A DNA stretch of 64,000 bases from Peronospora farinosa. Its lineage: Eukaryota > Oomycota > Peronosporomycetes > Peronosporales > Peronosporaceae. The notes below the pieces were generated by a model. The model searched no databases and was not told where the DNA came from. It saw only the letters and a list, made by a program, of their open reading frames with translations. The stretch lies in contig CANTFK010000412.1 in assembly GCA_947646735.1 (NCBI GenBank), positions 167,773 through 231,772 of the forward strand, given 5' to 3'. The position numbers and the translations under genes were made by a program. Shown here piece after piece: positions 22,201 to 32,505 of the stretch. The first letter of the stretch is position 1. Every line of letters starts with the position of its first letter.

Positions 22201-25200
22201 TACTAACGCACTTTGAGTACAGAACTCGCAGCAGCACAGGGAGCAACTCCGAGCGGTGTTCTCGGACCACTACACCTTCTCCATTTCCAACCTTAAAGCT
22301 GGAGAGTTCTTCGCGGAATGAAGACGAGTCGAGCAATCGGTTCAGCTGCGTTTTATAGGACACGATAGCTTTGTTTCCAAATGCATAGATACACTGCAAG
22401 GCTAGCTTTGAGACCACCTCGTCCGATTTCATCAACAGGTCAAAAAAGATAGCATGTAGCAACTGCTGCATATACGCACCCTTCATGTTGTGGAATGCCG
22501 CAAAAAGCTTTAGCTGATCCAAAAATTTACCCCGCACTTCCTTAGTGGTCAAGCCCTGGAACTCGACTGGCACTCGCCACTGGGGAGAGGTAGAGTCACT
22601 GGAGCCGTAGCCGTTGGCTTCTTCAAGCTTAGCAAGAGCCTGGTCTATTTCTTCAAGACGTTTGTCATCTAGCTCATCCACGTAAATGGCGCTGTATTGA
22701 TCACGCAAAAATGTGAGGAAGAGCGGTACCATGAATTTTGTCTTAGCTTCCACGAGGTCAGCAAATTTCATAAGCCCCTTCCAGAGTAGCGAATGGTGAG
22801 TGGAAGCATCTGTAACACTTGATACAGGTGCTTTACCCTGCTCCAGCATACACGCACGCTCGAACTCTTCCGCGACAGCACTTTGGTTACTCGGATCGCT
22901 ACTCTGTTTGTCACTCGTGTCTTCATGCCGGAGCGAAGCCACCAAAAGGTCCGCACTGATGCATGGCCAACACTCGTTAAAGCGCAGCCGCACAATAGCC
23001 TCCACTGCGTCGGCAATGTGCGGCCAAATCGTAGAGAACTTGACGTGGTATAGCCCCAACAATTGATTCAATGCAATTTTCTTGTACAGTTCAGGGGTCT
23101 GAGATGAGCGGCAAAGAGCTTTTACTCGTGTAAGCAGGCGTACCACCTCGCGTTCTGTGGCCACAGAAATGTCTTTGCATGAGAGCTCGAGGTTTACGCA
23201 GATATCTGGAAGATCGCATGGCCCGCTTAGTGCATCGCTGTCAGAATCATAAAAGTTCAGGCGCTTGAATCGAGCTACCAGCTGCAGCGTCACCAAACGC
23301 AGCTCGTGCGCGGGTGATCGCAGCGTTGAAAAAAGAGGGTATGCCACACTGGGCAGCAAATCGCTTGTCAGAACTGTATGTTGTTTTTCTTCGGTTTCCA
23401 TCTCAATCAGCATCAACAACGTCGTTAGGCTTTGGAAAGTAGGCTTATTTCTAAGTAGTGCCTGTACCATATCCTTTGTCACTGTTGTCGAATCTTTGCC
23501 GTTGATCTGGCGCTGAGCGATTTGCTGTAGTTGCCACAACTCAGCACAGAGGACGGCAAGTTTGGTGGCCGACACAGCAGGTTCATCCTTCAGTCGCTCA
23601 TCAAGTTTCGTGATAATGGGCGTCACGAAACTAATCAGTTTAGCATCATCTAGCTGCAAAACCCCTAACGCTTTGCAAAATTTCCAGCTCACACCCAAAC
23701 AACCGCTGCCCTTTTCTCTGCCATTCTGCTCAAAGAGCTTCCGACCAGCATCAAAAAGTGACTTCTCGGCATTGTTATCGATATTTTCGAGCGAAAGTAG
23801 CCAAAATCGACTACTGTTTTTCGAGCGCACAATATTCACGCTCTGACCCTCATTGATTTCACCTGCATTGTCCGCCACATAGTCTCCAAGTTGACACAAC
23901 AACTCGCTGAATGCACCCACGTCATTTGTCACCAAAGTTTTGAATGCAAACTCTATTGCGTTGGGGAGTAGAAATCGGATAACGAAACCCAGATCGATGT
24001 GGCTACTGTGCAGAGCCTGACTTATAAACGCCAGTAGCTTCTGGTACCAAAACATCTGTTTATCCTCCTTCACTGCCACAGCAAAAATGGCCTTCACCTG
24101 CGCGGAAATTTCGTCGTCTTCAGCAGGAAACAGCCGCCAAACCACTTCAAACGTCTGCAGAAGTACATCTCGCAGTACTGTGTTTCGAGAGACAAGCACC
24201 TTGTTGTCAGAAGACACCAGAGCAGCACAAATCCTGTGCACACTACGCACTCGCACGTCATACGCATCGTTTGCCTCTGTAATCAGCTTACCCCTTCGCG
24301 AAATTAAAAACCCGAGCAGCACACGAAGCACACGACTTAAGTACAAGTCATCTGCTTCAGTCGGACCCTCATCGTTCTCGTGTCGAAGGTTCACCACTTT
24401 GTTCACCACTAAGACAAGACACTCCAGCATTTCACCCGAATGGTCAGAATCCGTGTGTTTCATCATAAAGCCACACGTCTGGTACACAATCTCAAAAATA
24501 GCTTCCTGCTGTTCGAGCTGCTCCTCTGTCGTTTCCGTCTCAGAATCTTTAGGTCGGAACGAGCCGAGCAAGAACAATAGCACCTCGCGCATGCGCGAGT
24601 GGAATCCATGGCTCACGTTCTTTACGAGTTCAAAGAACAATTTGGCCGATCCATCTCTCAAAACCTTATTGCTACGTCCAGAACCCTTCACCAATGCTGT
24701 CAAGTACGCTCGCAAGTATTTCCTCATGGCTTTAGGTGACTCCAGTCGTCTCAGTAGCACCGCTAATGTCTGAGCTGCAAAATTACGGACAAACTCTCTT
24801 GGGTGTCCAAGTAGCGGGAAGTAGCATTTGTGTACTGCGTCCATATCAGCAAGCAGCTGTACGCGCAGGTAGCTAAACAACATCGTTAGTGTCTTAAACA
24901 CATGAGTACTAAGCTCCGGGTCTTTGGTGTCAATCACAGCCACCACAAGTGGCAGGACGCCGGCAAAATGCGGATAGAACTCCTTGCCGAGCTCTCGAGC
25001 CAGCGCCGTCACCAGTTTCAGCACTGGCACGAGTCTCTGACGCTGCACGACGAGGTCTGCACTGCCGTCGCGCGCCTCCAGCAGCTCCTTCTGCAGTCGC
25101 TTCATCACCTGCTTCAGGTGGTGGAGCAGATGCGGAGTGGTGGTCACTAGCGGCTGCAGCGAGCGAAAAAGGAGCTGAAAACTGTCAAGTGTCGTGAGCT

Positions 25201-25360
25201 CCGCCTGCAGCGCCAGCTCTTCCTTGAACGAGAGCTGTGACGTCACGTCTACAGCGCCTGTCGTCTTCGCATGCAGCGTAAGTTCATTCTGCAGGTTGTT
25301 CACGCGTTCCTCGACCCTCTGAAAGCGGTGGCGCCGCTTCTTGGCCGGCGGAAGCTCCAT
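16243..25360 (-). CDS. UTP20: UTP20/DRIM-like U3 snoRNP component
   Basis: Two exons: 25360-21674 (1229 codons exactly) and 21594-16243. The intron 21595-21673 (79 bp, GTACGA..CTAAC..TCACAG) joins RRLSELIDT|FDTLVKLEPW; 3012 residues. The ATG at 25360 begins MELPPAKKRRHRFQ, the basic N-terminus typical of UTP20. It is followed by helical HEAT-type repeats such as HKCYFPLLGHPREFVRNFAA at about 180-200, which is the most recognisable DRIM signature. The C-terminus is Lys/Arg-rich (QKRRTKQMRKRKY) and an acidic Glu/Asp run lies near residue 2800. UTP20 is part of the nucleolar SSU processome that matures 18S rRNA. The length is close to, and slightly above, animal and yeast homologues. The promoter must lie in about 146 bp between it and MSH2, where two CCAAT boxes are seen. 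Confidence 0.9.
21595..21673 (-). other. UTP20 intron (79 bp)
   Basis: Minus strand GT at 21673-21672, a branch-like CTAAC about 25 bases before the end, and AG at 21596-21595. Removal keeps the frame (phase 0). Confidence 0.85.
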
Positions 25361-25506
25361 GGTTCAACGCGATTGACTGCGGCGTGTTTGATAGTGAGCT
25401 CCTGGTCTCCAGCCAATGAAATGGTTGGTGGTTCTGGATAGAAAAAAATGTTTTTGGACCAATCAAATGACGGCTGTCTATTTCGACATGTCGTACCGTC
25501 TTATTC
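25361..25506 (-). promoter_or_regulatory. UTP20 promoter region with two CCAAT boxes
   Basis: The 146 bp between the MSH2 stop and the UTP20 ATG contain CCAAT at 25413-25417 and 25459-25463 on the plus strand. This is the only space for the UTP20 promoter unless it extends into MSH2. Confidence 0.4.
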
Positions 25507-27936
25507 TTATTGGGGGACAAGCGTGCGAACGGCATTAAGAGCTTCTGTAGGTGTCAATTTGTCGAGAGGAAGAGCTGCAAATGCGGACAGGAATTTCTTG
25601 TCCATTGCAATTTTCTTCAAAGGAGATTTCCTGTCTTGCGGAAGTGACGCGTCTGTTGCTGACCTCTTAGCAGATGGGCTGCCCACGGCACGCTCAAATC
25701 CTTCGAGCTCCTGGCTCTTTCGCCGAGCGCACTGAATTACCGAGTCAGGGAAGCCTGCCATGGATGCAACATGGACGCCAAAACTCTCCATGCATGGACC
25801 ATCACGCACCTGGTATATCATGGTGATTTCTCTGTCGCTGGCCACTGCCGTGACGTGCTTGTTTGCGAAGCCGTGAGGGTGCTCCTGCTTTAGGGCTGTC
25901 AACTCGTGGAAGTGCGTTGCAAAGAGGCACATTGAGCGCGCCTTGGTAAGGAGGTACTCGGAGATGGCCCAGGCTAATCCAAAGCCATCGTATGTGGAAG
26001 TACCTCGACCCAGTTCATCAATAATCACAAGCGAGCGTTCCGTGGCTTTGTGCAAAATGGCAGATGCTTCCAGCATTTCAAGCATAAACGTAGACACGCC
26101 GCGCTGTTGCAGGTCACCTGCGCCAACACGAACCAGCAGCTTGTCGAACACGGGCAATCGAGCGACTTTGGCTGGTACGAAGCTACCGATTTGTGCCATC
26201 ACTGCAATGGCACCCAGTTGGCGAATGTAGGTACTTTTACCGCCCATGTTCGGCCCCGTTACGAGCTGAAAGCGCGAGTTCTCACGCTCAAAGTTGTAAT
26301 CGTTTGGAATAAAGTCCACGTCGTCTTGCAGTTCCACGCAAGGGTGACGCGCGCCAGTCAGCACGATACAGTCACCGTTTGGTTCTAGCGTGGGCCGACA
26401 ATATCCGGATCCAGCGTGGCATGCAGCATGCGCAAATCCAAGCAGCACATCTAACTCTGCCAGTGTCGCAGTTGCCGCTTCGAGCACAGGCACATAGGTA
26501 CTGGCCACGTCAATCGCTGCGTTCAGCAAATGAGCCTGTCGTTCGTCGTATTCACCGCGTACACGGCGGTAATCCGTGGCTAGCTCTTTCAGCTTCGTTG
26601 TCGTGAATTGTACTCCGCTCACGAGTACCTGGCAAATGTGAACATTTGGTAGCCTAGACAAACGAGCTTCTTCTTTCTTGTTTATAACACGAAAAACAAA
26701 ACTGCGCACTTTGTCCTGTTCGCACTTGATGTCGCCACCGATCCTGTCGAGTGCATCTTGGTGTTCTTCCTCAATGTCCGCTAGGATGCCGTCCCACTCT
26801 TCACGCAGCATCTGGAGATTCTTGTCATGCTTCGCATTCACCACAAGAGTTGGACGGCTGTCCAGGTCAACAACCTCCTTCACGAGCTCCGTGTAGCCTT
26901 GCAAGTCAGCCAACATCTTTTCGAATGGACTAGCAAACTTTTCCTTGACAAGATTTGCTAGTATTTTATCCCCACCAGCATCCGTGTTTTTCAAGAGGTT
27001 CCAAATGCGTGGCATGGTACCAACAGCAGCATCATAGACACTCACAAGATCTGCAATCTTTGCATGCTTTTTCTTTTCCAGACTGATGGCCAGTCGACCC
27101 AAGTCAGGTAGAGCCTTCATACACTCGTCCAGCAGCTCCATTCTCAACGATGAGTCGTCTACAAACAACTGCACGAGACTCTGTCGTGTCTGAATATGCT
27201 TGACATCCAGTAATGGCTGTCGAATCCAGCGTTCCAGCAGTCGTCGACCCATAATTGTCTTTCCTCGATTGAGTATCTCCAAAACACTGCCTCCAAACCT
27301 CACTGCTCCCGTAGTGGAACTCTGCTCTGGTAGCAGATTCAACGACCAGACAGCAGCACTATCCAACTGCATAGCAGATGAGAGATTTCCTTCTCTCAGT
27401 GTGTAGCAGCCAAAGGCGTCAGTGTCTGTCATAACGCCAAGTGCTTCTAGTAAACAGGCCAGAGATCCCGCAACCACTTTGGAAGCGAGAATGTCCTGAT
27501 ACTCGGTCATCATATGAGTTCCTAGCAGTCTCGCAACGTTTGTTTCCACGCTACTGACGTCGTTAAACAGCTGCTTCTTCATGTAAACTCGAGCCACCTC
27601 GTGGGTCTGCAACAGCACGTGCAGCTTCTTGCTGTCGCCCGTGCTCTGCGTTCGCTCCAGATCTGCCAAGAGAAAGCACGTGGAAGGTGTGAGCTGGACC
27701 AGAAGTGACTCGAGGTTCGTCAGTTCGCTTGAATCCGAGAAGGAAAAGAGCAGTAGCTCCCATTGTTTCGTATCTTCATCTACTTGGCCCTTGACGCACG
27801 ACGCACGTGTTCGAGGACGTCGTACAGCGACGCCCACGTGCTTTAGATGCTTGTCATTGTGGATTTGCAGCGCCACTTCAGCTTGTACTTCCTTTAGCGT
27901 CTCTGAGATCGAGACGTCGTCTTCACGGTCATTCAT
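25507..27936 (-). CDS. MSH2: MSH2-like DNA mismatch repair ATPase, lacking domain I
   Basis: 809 residues from ATG at 27936; the upstream TTG at 27978 was rejected. The ATPase domain is complete: Walker A in TGPNMGGKSTYIRQLG (about residue 560), GVSTFMLEMLEA, Walker B in VIIDELGRGTSTYDGFG (about 638), FATHFHELTAL and SFGVHVASMAGFP. The exact wording of these blocks, plus the lever and clamp order (LNLLPEQ, RRLLERWIRQPL, FIPNDYNFE), points to MSH2 rather than MSH3-6. MSH2 pairs with MSH3 or MSH6 in MutS complexes in the nucleus. Alignment by eye to known MSH2 starts near residue 70 with domain II (NLESLLVQLTP). About 120 N-terminal residues of the MutS_I domain have no counterpart, and only 184 bp separate the ATG from the divergent neighbour. 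Confidence 0.9.
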   Translation of the reverse strand: MNDREDDVSISETLKEVQAEVALQIHNDKHLKHVGVAVRRPRTRASCVKGQVDEDTKQWELLLFSFSDSSELTNLESLLVQLTPSTCFLLADLERTQSTGDSKKLHVLLQTHEVARVYMKKQLFNDVSSVETNVARLLGTHMMTEYQDILASKVVAGSLACLLEALGVMTDTDAFGCYTLREGNLSSAMQLDSAAVWSLNLLPEQSSTTGAVRFGGSVLEILNRGKTIMGRRLLERWIRQPLLDVKHIQTRQSLVQLFVDDSSLRMELLDECMKALPDLGRLAISLEKKKHAKIADLVSVYDAAVGTMPRIWNLLKNTDAGGDKILANLVKEKFASPFEKMLADLQGYTELVKEVVDLDSRPTLVVNAKHDKNLQMLREEWDGILADIEEEHQDALDRIGGDIKCEQDKVRSFVFRVINKKEEARLSRLPNVHICQVLVSGVQFTTTKLKELATDYRRVRGEYDERQAHLLNAAIDVASTYVPVLEAATATLAELDVLLGFAHAACHAGSGYCRPTLEPNGDCIVLTGARHPCVELQDDVDFIPNDYNFERENSRFQLVTGPNMGGKSTYIRQLGAIAVMAQIGSFVPAKVARLPVFDKLLVRVGAGDLQQRGVSTFMLEMLEASAILHKATERSLVIIDELGRGTSTYDGFGLAWAISEYLLTKARSMCLFATHFHELTALKQEHPHGFANKHVTAVASDREITMIYQVRDGPCMESFGVHVASMAGFPDSVIQCARRKSQELEGFERAVGSPSAKRSATDASLPQDRKSPLKKIAMDKKFLSAFAALPLDKLTPTEALNAVRTLVPQ

Positions 27937-28120
27937 GTCGTTATGAATGCGGTAAAAAAAGTCAAGAATGAATGTCAAGTCGTAGCGCGGGAAACGTAAA
28001 GAGTGAATGTCACTTCGTACGCGCCAAAAAATTGCAATCTTTATCTCTATTGTAGAATAAACGATCTCTTGTTAAGAATATTAAGACTCTTTTCCACCGG
28101 ACAGTTTTGAATTTACCATT
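27937..28120. promoter_or_regulatory. Bidirectional promoter between MSH2 and the Treslin-like gene
   Basis: The two ATGs face away from each other over 184 bp. The minus frame is open through part of it upstream of the MSH2 ATG, but it contains no ATG and no recognisable MutS motif. No defined core element was identified. Confidence 0.4.
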
Positions 28121-29607
28121 ATGGTGATAGATTGGAAAGAGGAGTATGGGAAGGCAGTGGCACTGGAGGAAGAAGGAAGCACGTCTACGGCTTCTTCTGC
28201 GTCGAAGCAGATGAATAAGACACCAGTTGATAGAATAGTAGCATTTCTGGACCTGTTATTGATGCAGGAAGGTGGTGAGTGGTGGACAAAGTTCACCTAT
28301 CATCGAGGTAAGCAGAGTGAAGGTCAGAAGGTCAACGCATTGACTGAAGACGATAAGAAACAGCTAATGATGTTGAAGAAAAGACTGGCTGCAGTGGGAA
28401 ACGAGCTATTGGTGAAGCTGCCGGAGCTAACGAGCAGCAAAGAGACGCCACGTTCGGCCAACGTGCGAGTGCTGCAGCTGCAGCTCGTGTTCCGTATGCT
28501 GTGCTTTGGAACGTTAACAAGTAAGAAGAAAGAGGAGAAAAAGCAGTTGAAGAAAGAAATTCGTCGACTGCTGGATCGTGTGGCGCTGTTACTGGATGCA
28601 GCCAATCCGCCGTCGCTGGCGGATGAAGATGTGGACGAACGGTCGCCGTTCCAAGAATTCCTGCAGCAGAAATTAAGTGTGAGACTGGGGATGCTGCTGC
28701 CAGGACTAATGCAGTATTTGCTGAGAGTTTATGAGCTGGAAGAAGAAGATAGCAAGGCTGAGCAGGGGTCTATAACATCTATGTTGCCTACGGTAAGCAG
28801 TTTTCAGGGCTTTGTTTCGATGATGGACGTTGTTTTTAATATGGTGTGCAGCCCGTAGTGAAGCTATTGCAGCCTCTGCAGCCTCTTCCGGAGTTGTCAA
28901 CCTCGGCTGGTATCGGTGACAGGAGCATTTTGTCTGCATTACGCCAGGAACGGCCGGCTAAACGCGCTCGTCCTGATGCAAGTGCGATGTTTAAAGAAGT
29001 CGAACTGCCTCAGCAGAAGCAACTTCTGTCGCATTCTCGAAAGTCAAGACGGGTATCTAAAAGCCACAGCAGCAGCGCAAATAAATGCAGTAACACTAAC
29101 ATGAGCAGCAGCTGTATAAGCAGTCGAGACACACGGCTTGACGTACCAGCGGGTGCGAAATCAATCAAGGCTCTAGGTGCGACGAGAGCTCTATCCACTA
29201 GGTTATCTAATGGGACTGATTTGCTGCGTCGCGCTGCTGCAACGACACCTACAGCACCTCGTCTTCACGGAATAATGTCTGAGCGTTCCCACTTTGCTGG
29301 ACGCCAAACTACAATTTCCACGTCACCAAGCACTGCCACACAAGTCGGACGATCAGCTCCAGCGAGAATTCCGTCACCATCGATCCCTGGACCGCAGCCT
29401 GCAATGCGCCGAAAGGCAAGCACTTCATCAGTAGTCATGCGTACTCCAGATAGACCGAAGCGATTGGGTGCACGGAACACCAGGAGGGTTTTAGTAGAAG
29501 CATCTCCTCCACTCCGCAGACCCAACGGCGCTGGAGCTTCAGTGCCGCGTCTTCTTCGGCCCAAGTTATCACGACTAGGTGCGAACCCTCCTCCTCTTTT
29601 CCGATGA
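28121..29607 (+). CDS. Treslin/SLD3-like replication initiation protein (tentative)
   Basis: Two exons: 28121-28792 and 28852-29607. The intron 28793-28851 (59 bp, GTAAGC..GTGCAG) joins MLPT|PVVKLLQ in phase 0; 475 residues. The N-terminal half is helical and contains NVRVLQLQLVFRML, KKEIRRLLDRVALLLDA and FQEFLQQKLSVRLGMLLPGL. This order resembles the SLD3/Treslin STD region (R..QLQ..LRLE, then LLD..ALLLD, then EFL...L......LP..L). The second half is basic and Ser/Thr-rich with several minimal CDK sites (SPSIPGP, RTPDRPKR, ASPPLRRP), as expected for a CDK-regulated SLD3-type factor that loads CDC45 at origins. The identification rests on pattern memory only. An alternative is an unrelated nuclear protein with similar composition. 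That the locus is a real spliced gene is more certain. Confidence 0.75.
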
Positions 29608-29708
29608 TACTGTCTTACTTACACGTGCATATATATATACACAAGAGTACTTCGAAGTAATAGAAAATAGATGGTACCCGATGAAGTCTACTCTTTGTCT
29701 ATCAATCA

Positions 29709-30653
29709 CTAGTTCGCTGCAGCCTCGTCGCTTTGGCTATCACTATCGCTGCCATATGACGCAAGTCCAAGCGCTGCTGCATTCGACTTCTTCATTGTTG
29801 GCACCGCCGACTTGCACGGATTCTCGACCTTTGGCTTTTTCTTTAGAGGTTGATCCATCAACTCATCCGACAATTTTATAGCATCATGGTCGTGTTTGCG
29901 CAACGCTCTTTTAGCTTCTCGCTTGGACTTGACCACCACCGCCGCAGTTTTCTTCTTACTTGTCAGCTTCACTTCACCGTTGACTGGATATTTCTGCAAA
30001 TGCTGCGCTGTAAGTACTGCTTGAGCGGAAGCTTTAGGTGCACCGCGTGCCACCACTACAAAGACAACACTATTACTAAACGTCGCTACTAAAACCACAC
30101 TACCACATAGAACAGCTTTGAAGTCCGTACGGAATTGGGCGAGGTCTTCCTCATGCTGTGCGTGGCGTTTTCGCTCAACGTCCTCCTTCCTGCTCTCTAG
30201 ATCCTTTATGTACTCAAACTCTTCATCATCTAGTCCCTTGGGTGGCGCTACACAGAGTTATATCAATCAAAGACCAGCACCTCATCGATTCAGTAGTGAC
30301 ATTTGATATTCACCCACATGGACATCAAACCACGCACCAAAAGGATTATTCTTCTCTTTCCACTCACTGTCCTTTTTTTCTCGACGCTCTTGAAGTTGAT
30401 CATACAGTGGTTGATAGCCTGTAGCGTCCTCTGCTCGTGGGACTGGAGCTTCTGTCACACGCTTCTCTTCCACGTTGTCACCGAAGAGCTACAGATACAA
30501 ATTGTGGTAAAGAGCATACATTGAGAAAATCAAAATAGATAGTAGCGCTAGAAGCATAACTCAATAACGCACGCCATCAGAAGATGTCAACACGGATGTG
30601 GACACGAAACCCGCTAGAGATGCCCTCGGGACACCGCTATCTCGAGTCTCCAT
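29709..30653 (-). CDS. FAM192A/PSME3IP1 (Fyv6 N-terminal domain) protein
   Basis: Four exons: 30653-30573, 30488-30338, 30247-30104 and 30055-29709, with introns of 84, 90 and 48 bp. The joined length is 723 nt (240 residues). All introns are GT..AG and every junction keeps the frame. The N-terminus has AGFVSTSVL and, across the first junction, SSDG|LFGDNV. The core Fyv6/NIP30 motif follows as QPLYDQLQERREKKDSEWKE, then GLDDEEFEYIKDLE and ERKRHAQHEEDLAQFR. The C-terminus is Lys-rich and ends in GLASYGSDSDSQSDE, like the acidic serine tail of animal FAM192A. Animal homologues bind proteasome activator PA28-gamma in the nucleus; yeast Fyv6 acts at the second splicing step. Both roles are candidates. 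For intron 3 an alternative donor four bases upstream would not keep the frame, so the given one is preferred. Confidence 0.85.
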
Positions 30654-31146
30654 CTCCTATTAGCGTAAAAACAAACAACTAATTGGTTTGAACGATTTAA
30701 TTGTGGTAAAACCTACTAATGATAATGATTGAATTATTTCTAGTTTTACAATTGTAGCTGTTTCAAATTAATTTAGAAAAAAATAAAGTATCACTTGATT
30801 CACAAATTTGTCAAGTCACTGGAATTAGCACGATTCTACTCAACATAGTAGTATCACTATGATATATGAGACGAAAATAATAGTAGTCCAGCGTTGCAAA
30901 TAGCTTACTCATCCTCGTGTATCAATTTGCCAATACTATACCACTATGAAAGCTTTGGGCTATGATATCTCAGCAAATGCATTCGATTCTCGTAAGTTCT
31001 GCTTTATTTTCTTCGCGGTACAAACCCATCAAACTGTTGTATTACTGTTCCCTCGTTAACGTCAGCTATGTGACCAACCAGCACGTTATACATAGTGTCT
31101 GCTTCGTGCCAGCTCATGACCCCCATCTACTGTAGATGCTGCCAGG
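30654..31146. other. AT-rich intergenic region
   Basis: No coding frame, repeat or RNA gene was recognised between the FAM192A-like start and the stomatin-like stop. It should contain the promoter of the former. Confidence 0.5.
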
Positions 31147-32333
31147 TTAATCCTTGGTCGTGTCTGAGTCTTGGTTGTCCAAAGTGTAGTCGTCATGTCC
31201 TTTGCCAGCCTCCTGCTTACTCAGCTTGTCAGTGGTACGAGTAGCTTCCTTCTTGTTTTGTTTCTGGATGTTTCCAAAAATAGCGAGTGCTGACGCCACC
31301 ATACTAGAAGGATCATTGGTATTGGACGGCAATAGCAAAGTCGTGCTCTCCTTGGCAATGTTACCAAACGCATCCACATACTTCTCCGCCACTTGGAGTG
31401 CGACAGCATCGCGGCCACCTGTTGCCTGAATAGAGCTCGAAAGACGCTGGATAGCTGAAGCTGACGCGTTCGCCTTTGCCAAAATAGCTGCCGCCGCACC
31501 TTCTGCCTCCAACACGGCAGCACGTTTCTTACCCTCAGCCACGTTAATGTACGCCTGCCGTTCACCCTCCGAGTCCAAAATCTCGGCACGTTTTCTACGT
31601 TCCGCCTCCGCCTGCATGTCCATAGCAGCCTTGACACTGCGAGGTGGGGCAATATCACGAATCTCGTATCTCAGACACTTGATCCCCCACGCCTCTGAAG
31701 CCTGGTTAATTGATTCCACAATACTCAAATTAAGTGACTCACGTTCCTCAAAGGTCTTGTCCAGTGTAATCTTTCCCAGCTCCGAGCGCATAGTCGTCTG
31801 TGCCAGCTGCGTGACTGCATAAAGCGGGTCTTCAACTCCATAGCTGGCATTATACGGGTCAATAATTTTCACGTAGAGCACACCATCGATACTGATGGTC
31901 ACATTATCCCGAGTAATGGCTGTCTGACCAGGGATTTTGATTGCTTCTTCCTTGAGTGAATGCACATAAGCGATACGATCGACCAACGGGATAAGAAAGT
32001 GCAGACCAGGTGTCAACACGTCGTGGAACTTGCCAAAGCGCTCAACAACCCACGCACGCTGCTGTGGTACAATCAGTATCCCCTGTAATAGATAGTATCC
32101 AGTAATTAAATTAGAACCATTCAAAATGCTACAAAATATTAATTGCAACATAGACGTACAATATTAACGGGCGTGTCCTGCAGACGAGGAATTCCGCTGT
32201 CGTCAGACGACTGCATTAAAAGAGGACGTGAATTGTGGACAAGACGCGTCGCTCTTGGCAGTAGAAATGGGCTCGCAGCACGTGCAACCAGCTGTGGACG
32301 AGCTCCGGCACTTAGGCGCTTCATGGCGAGCAT
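31147..32333 (-). CDS. Mitochondrial stomatin-like protein 2 (SPFH/band 7)
   Basis: Two exons: 32333-32160 and 32082-31147. The intron 32083-32159 (77 bp, GTACGT..TTACAG) joins [13 protein letters not shown] in phase 0; 369 residues. The start is the ATG giving MLAMKRL; a second ATG three codons on is possible. Residues 1-40 are rich in R, A, S and L without acids, a good mitochondrial presequence. The SPFH core reads [28 protein letters not shown] (shortened), [29 protein letters not shown] and YEIRDIAPP. It is followed by an Ala/Glu-rich coiled coil and a C-terminal helix. Known STOML2 proteins organise cardiolipin-rich inner-membrane domains and proteases. It is divergent from the ELM2/PHD gene. 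Confidence 0.93.
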
Positions 32334-32505
32334 CTCAATCGACTTCTTTGAAAAATGTGTGGTGGTGGTCACAAAACGCTTGAAAATTGGTCCTTGGATA
32401 TCAAATCACAAATCACAAATTAAAAAAGTGATATTCTTTTCCACCAATCACATCGTTTAACGCCATTTGCGCACTTGAGTCGAGTCCCCGAGCTTCTTCC
32501 TCTCC
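32334..32505. promoter_or_regulatory. Bidirectional promoter between the stomatin-like and ELM2/PHD genes
   Basis: 172 bp separate two divergent ATGs. A CCAAT box lies at 32444-32448 on the plus strand. No other element was assigned. Confidence 0.4.

Noticed and set aside
27937..27978. TTG start at 27978 extending MSH2 by 14 residues
   Set aside because: Eukaryotic genes rarely use TTG, the extra residues show no MutS similarity, and an ATG is available at 27936.
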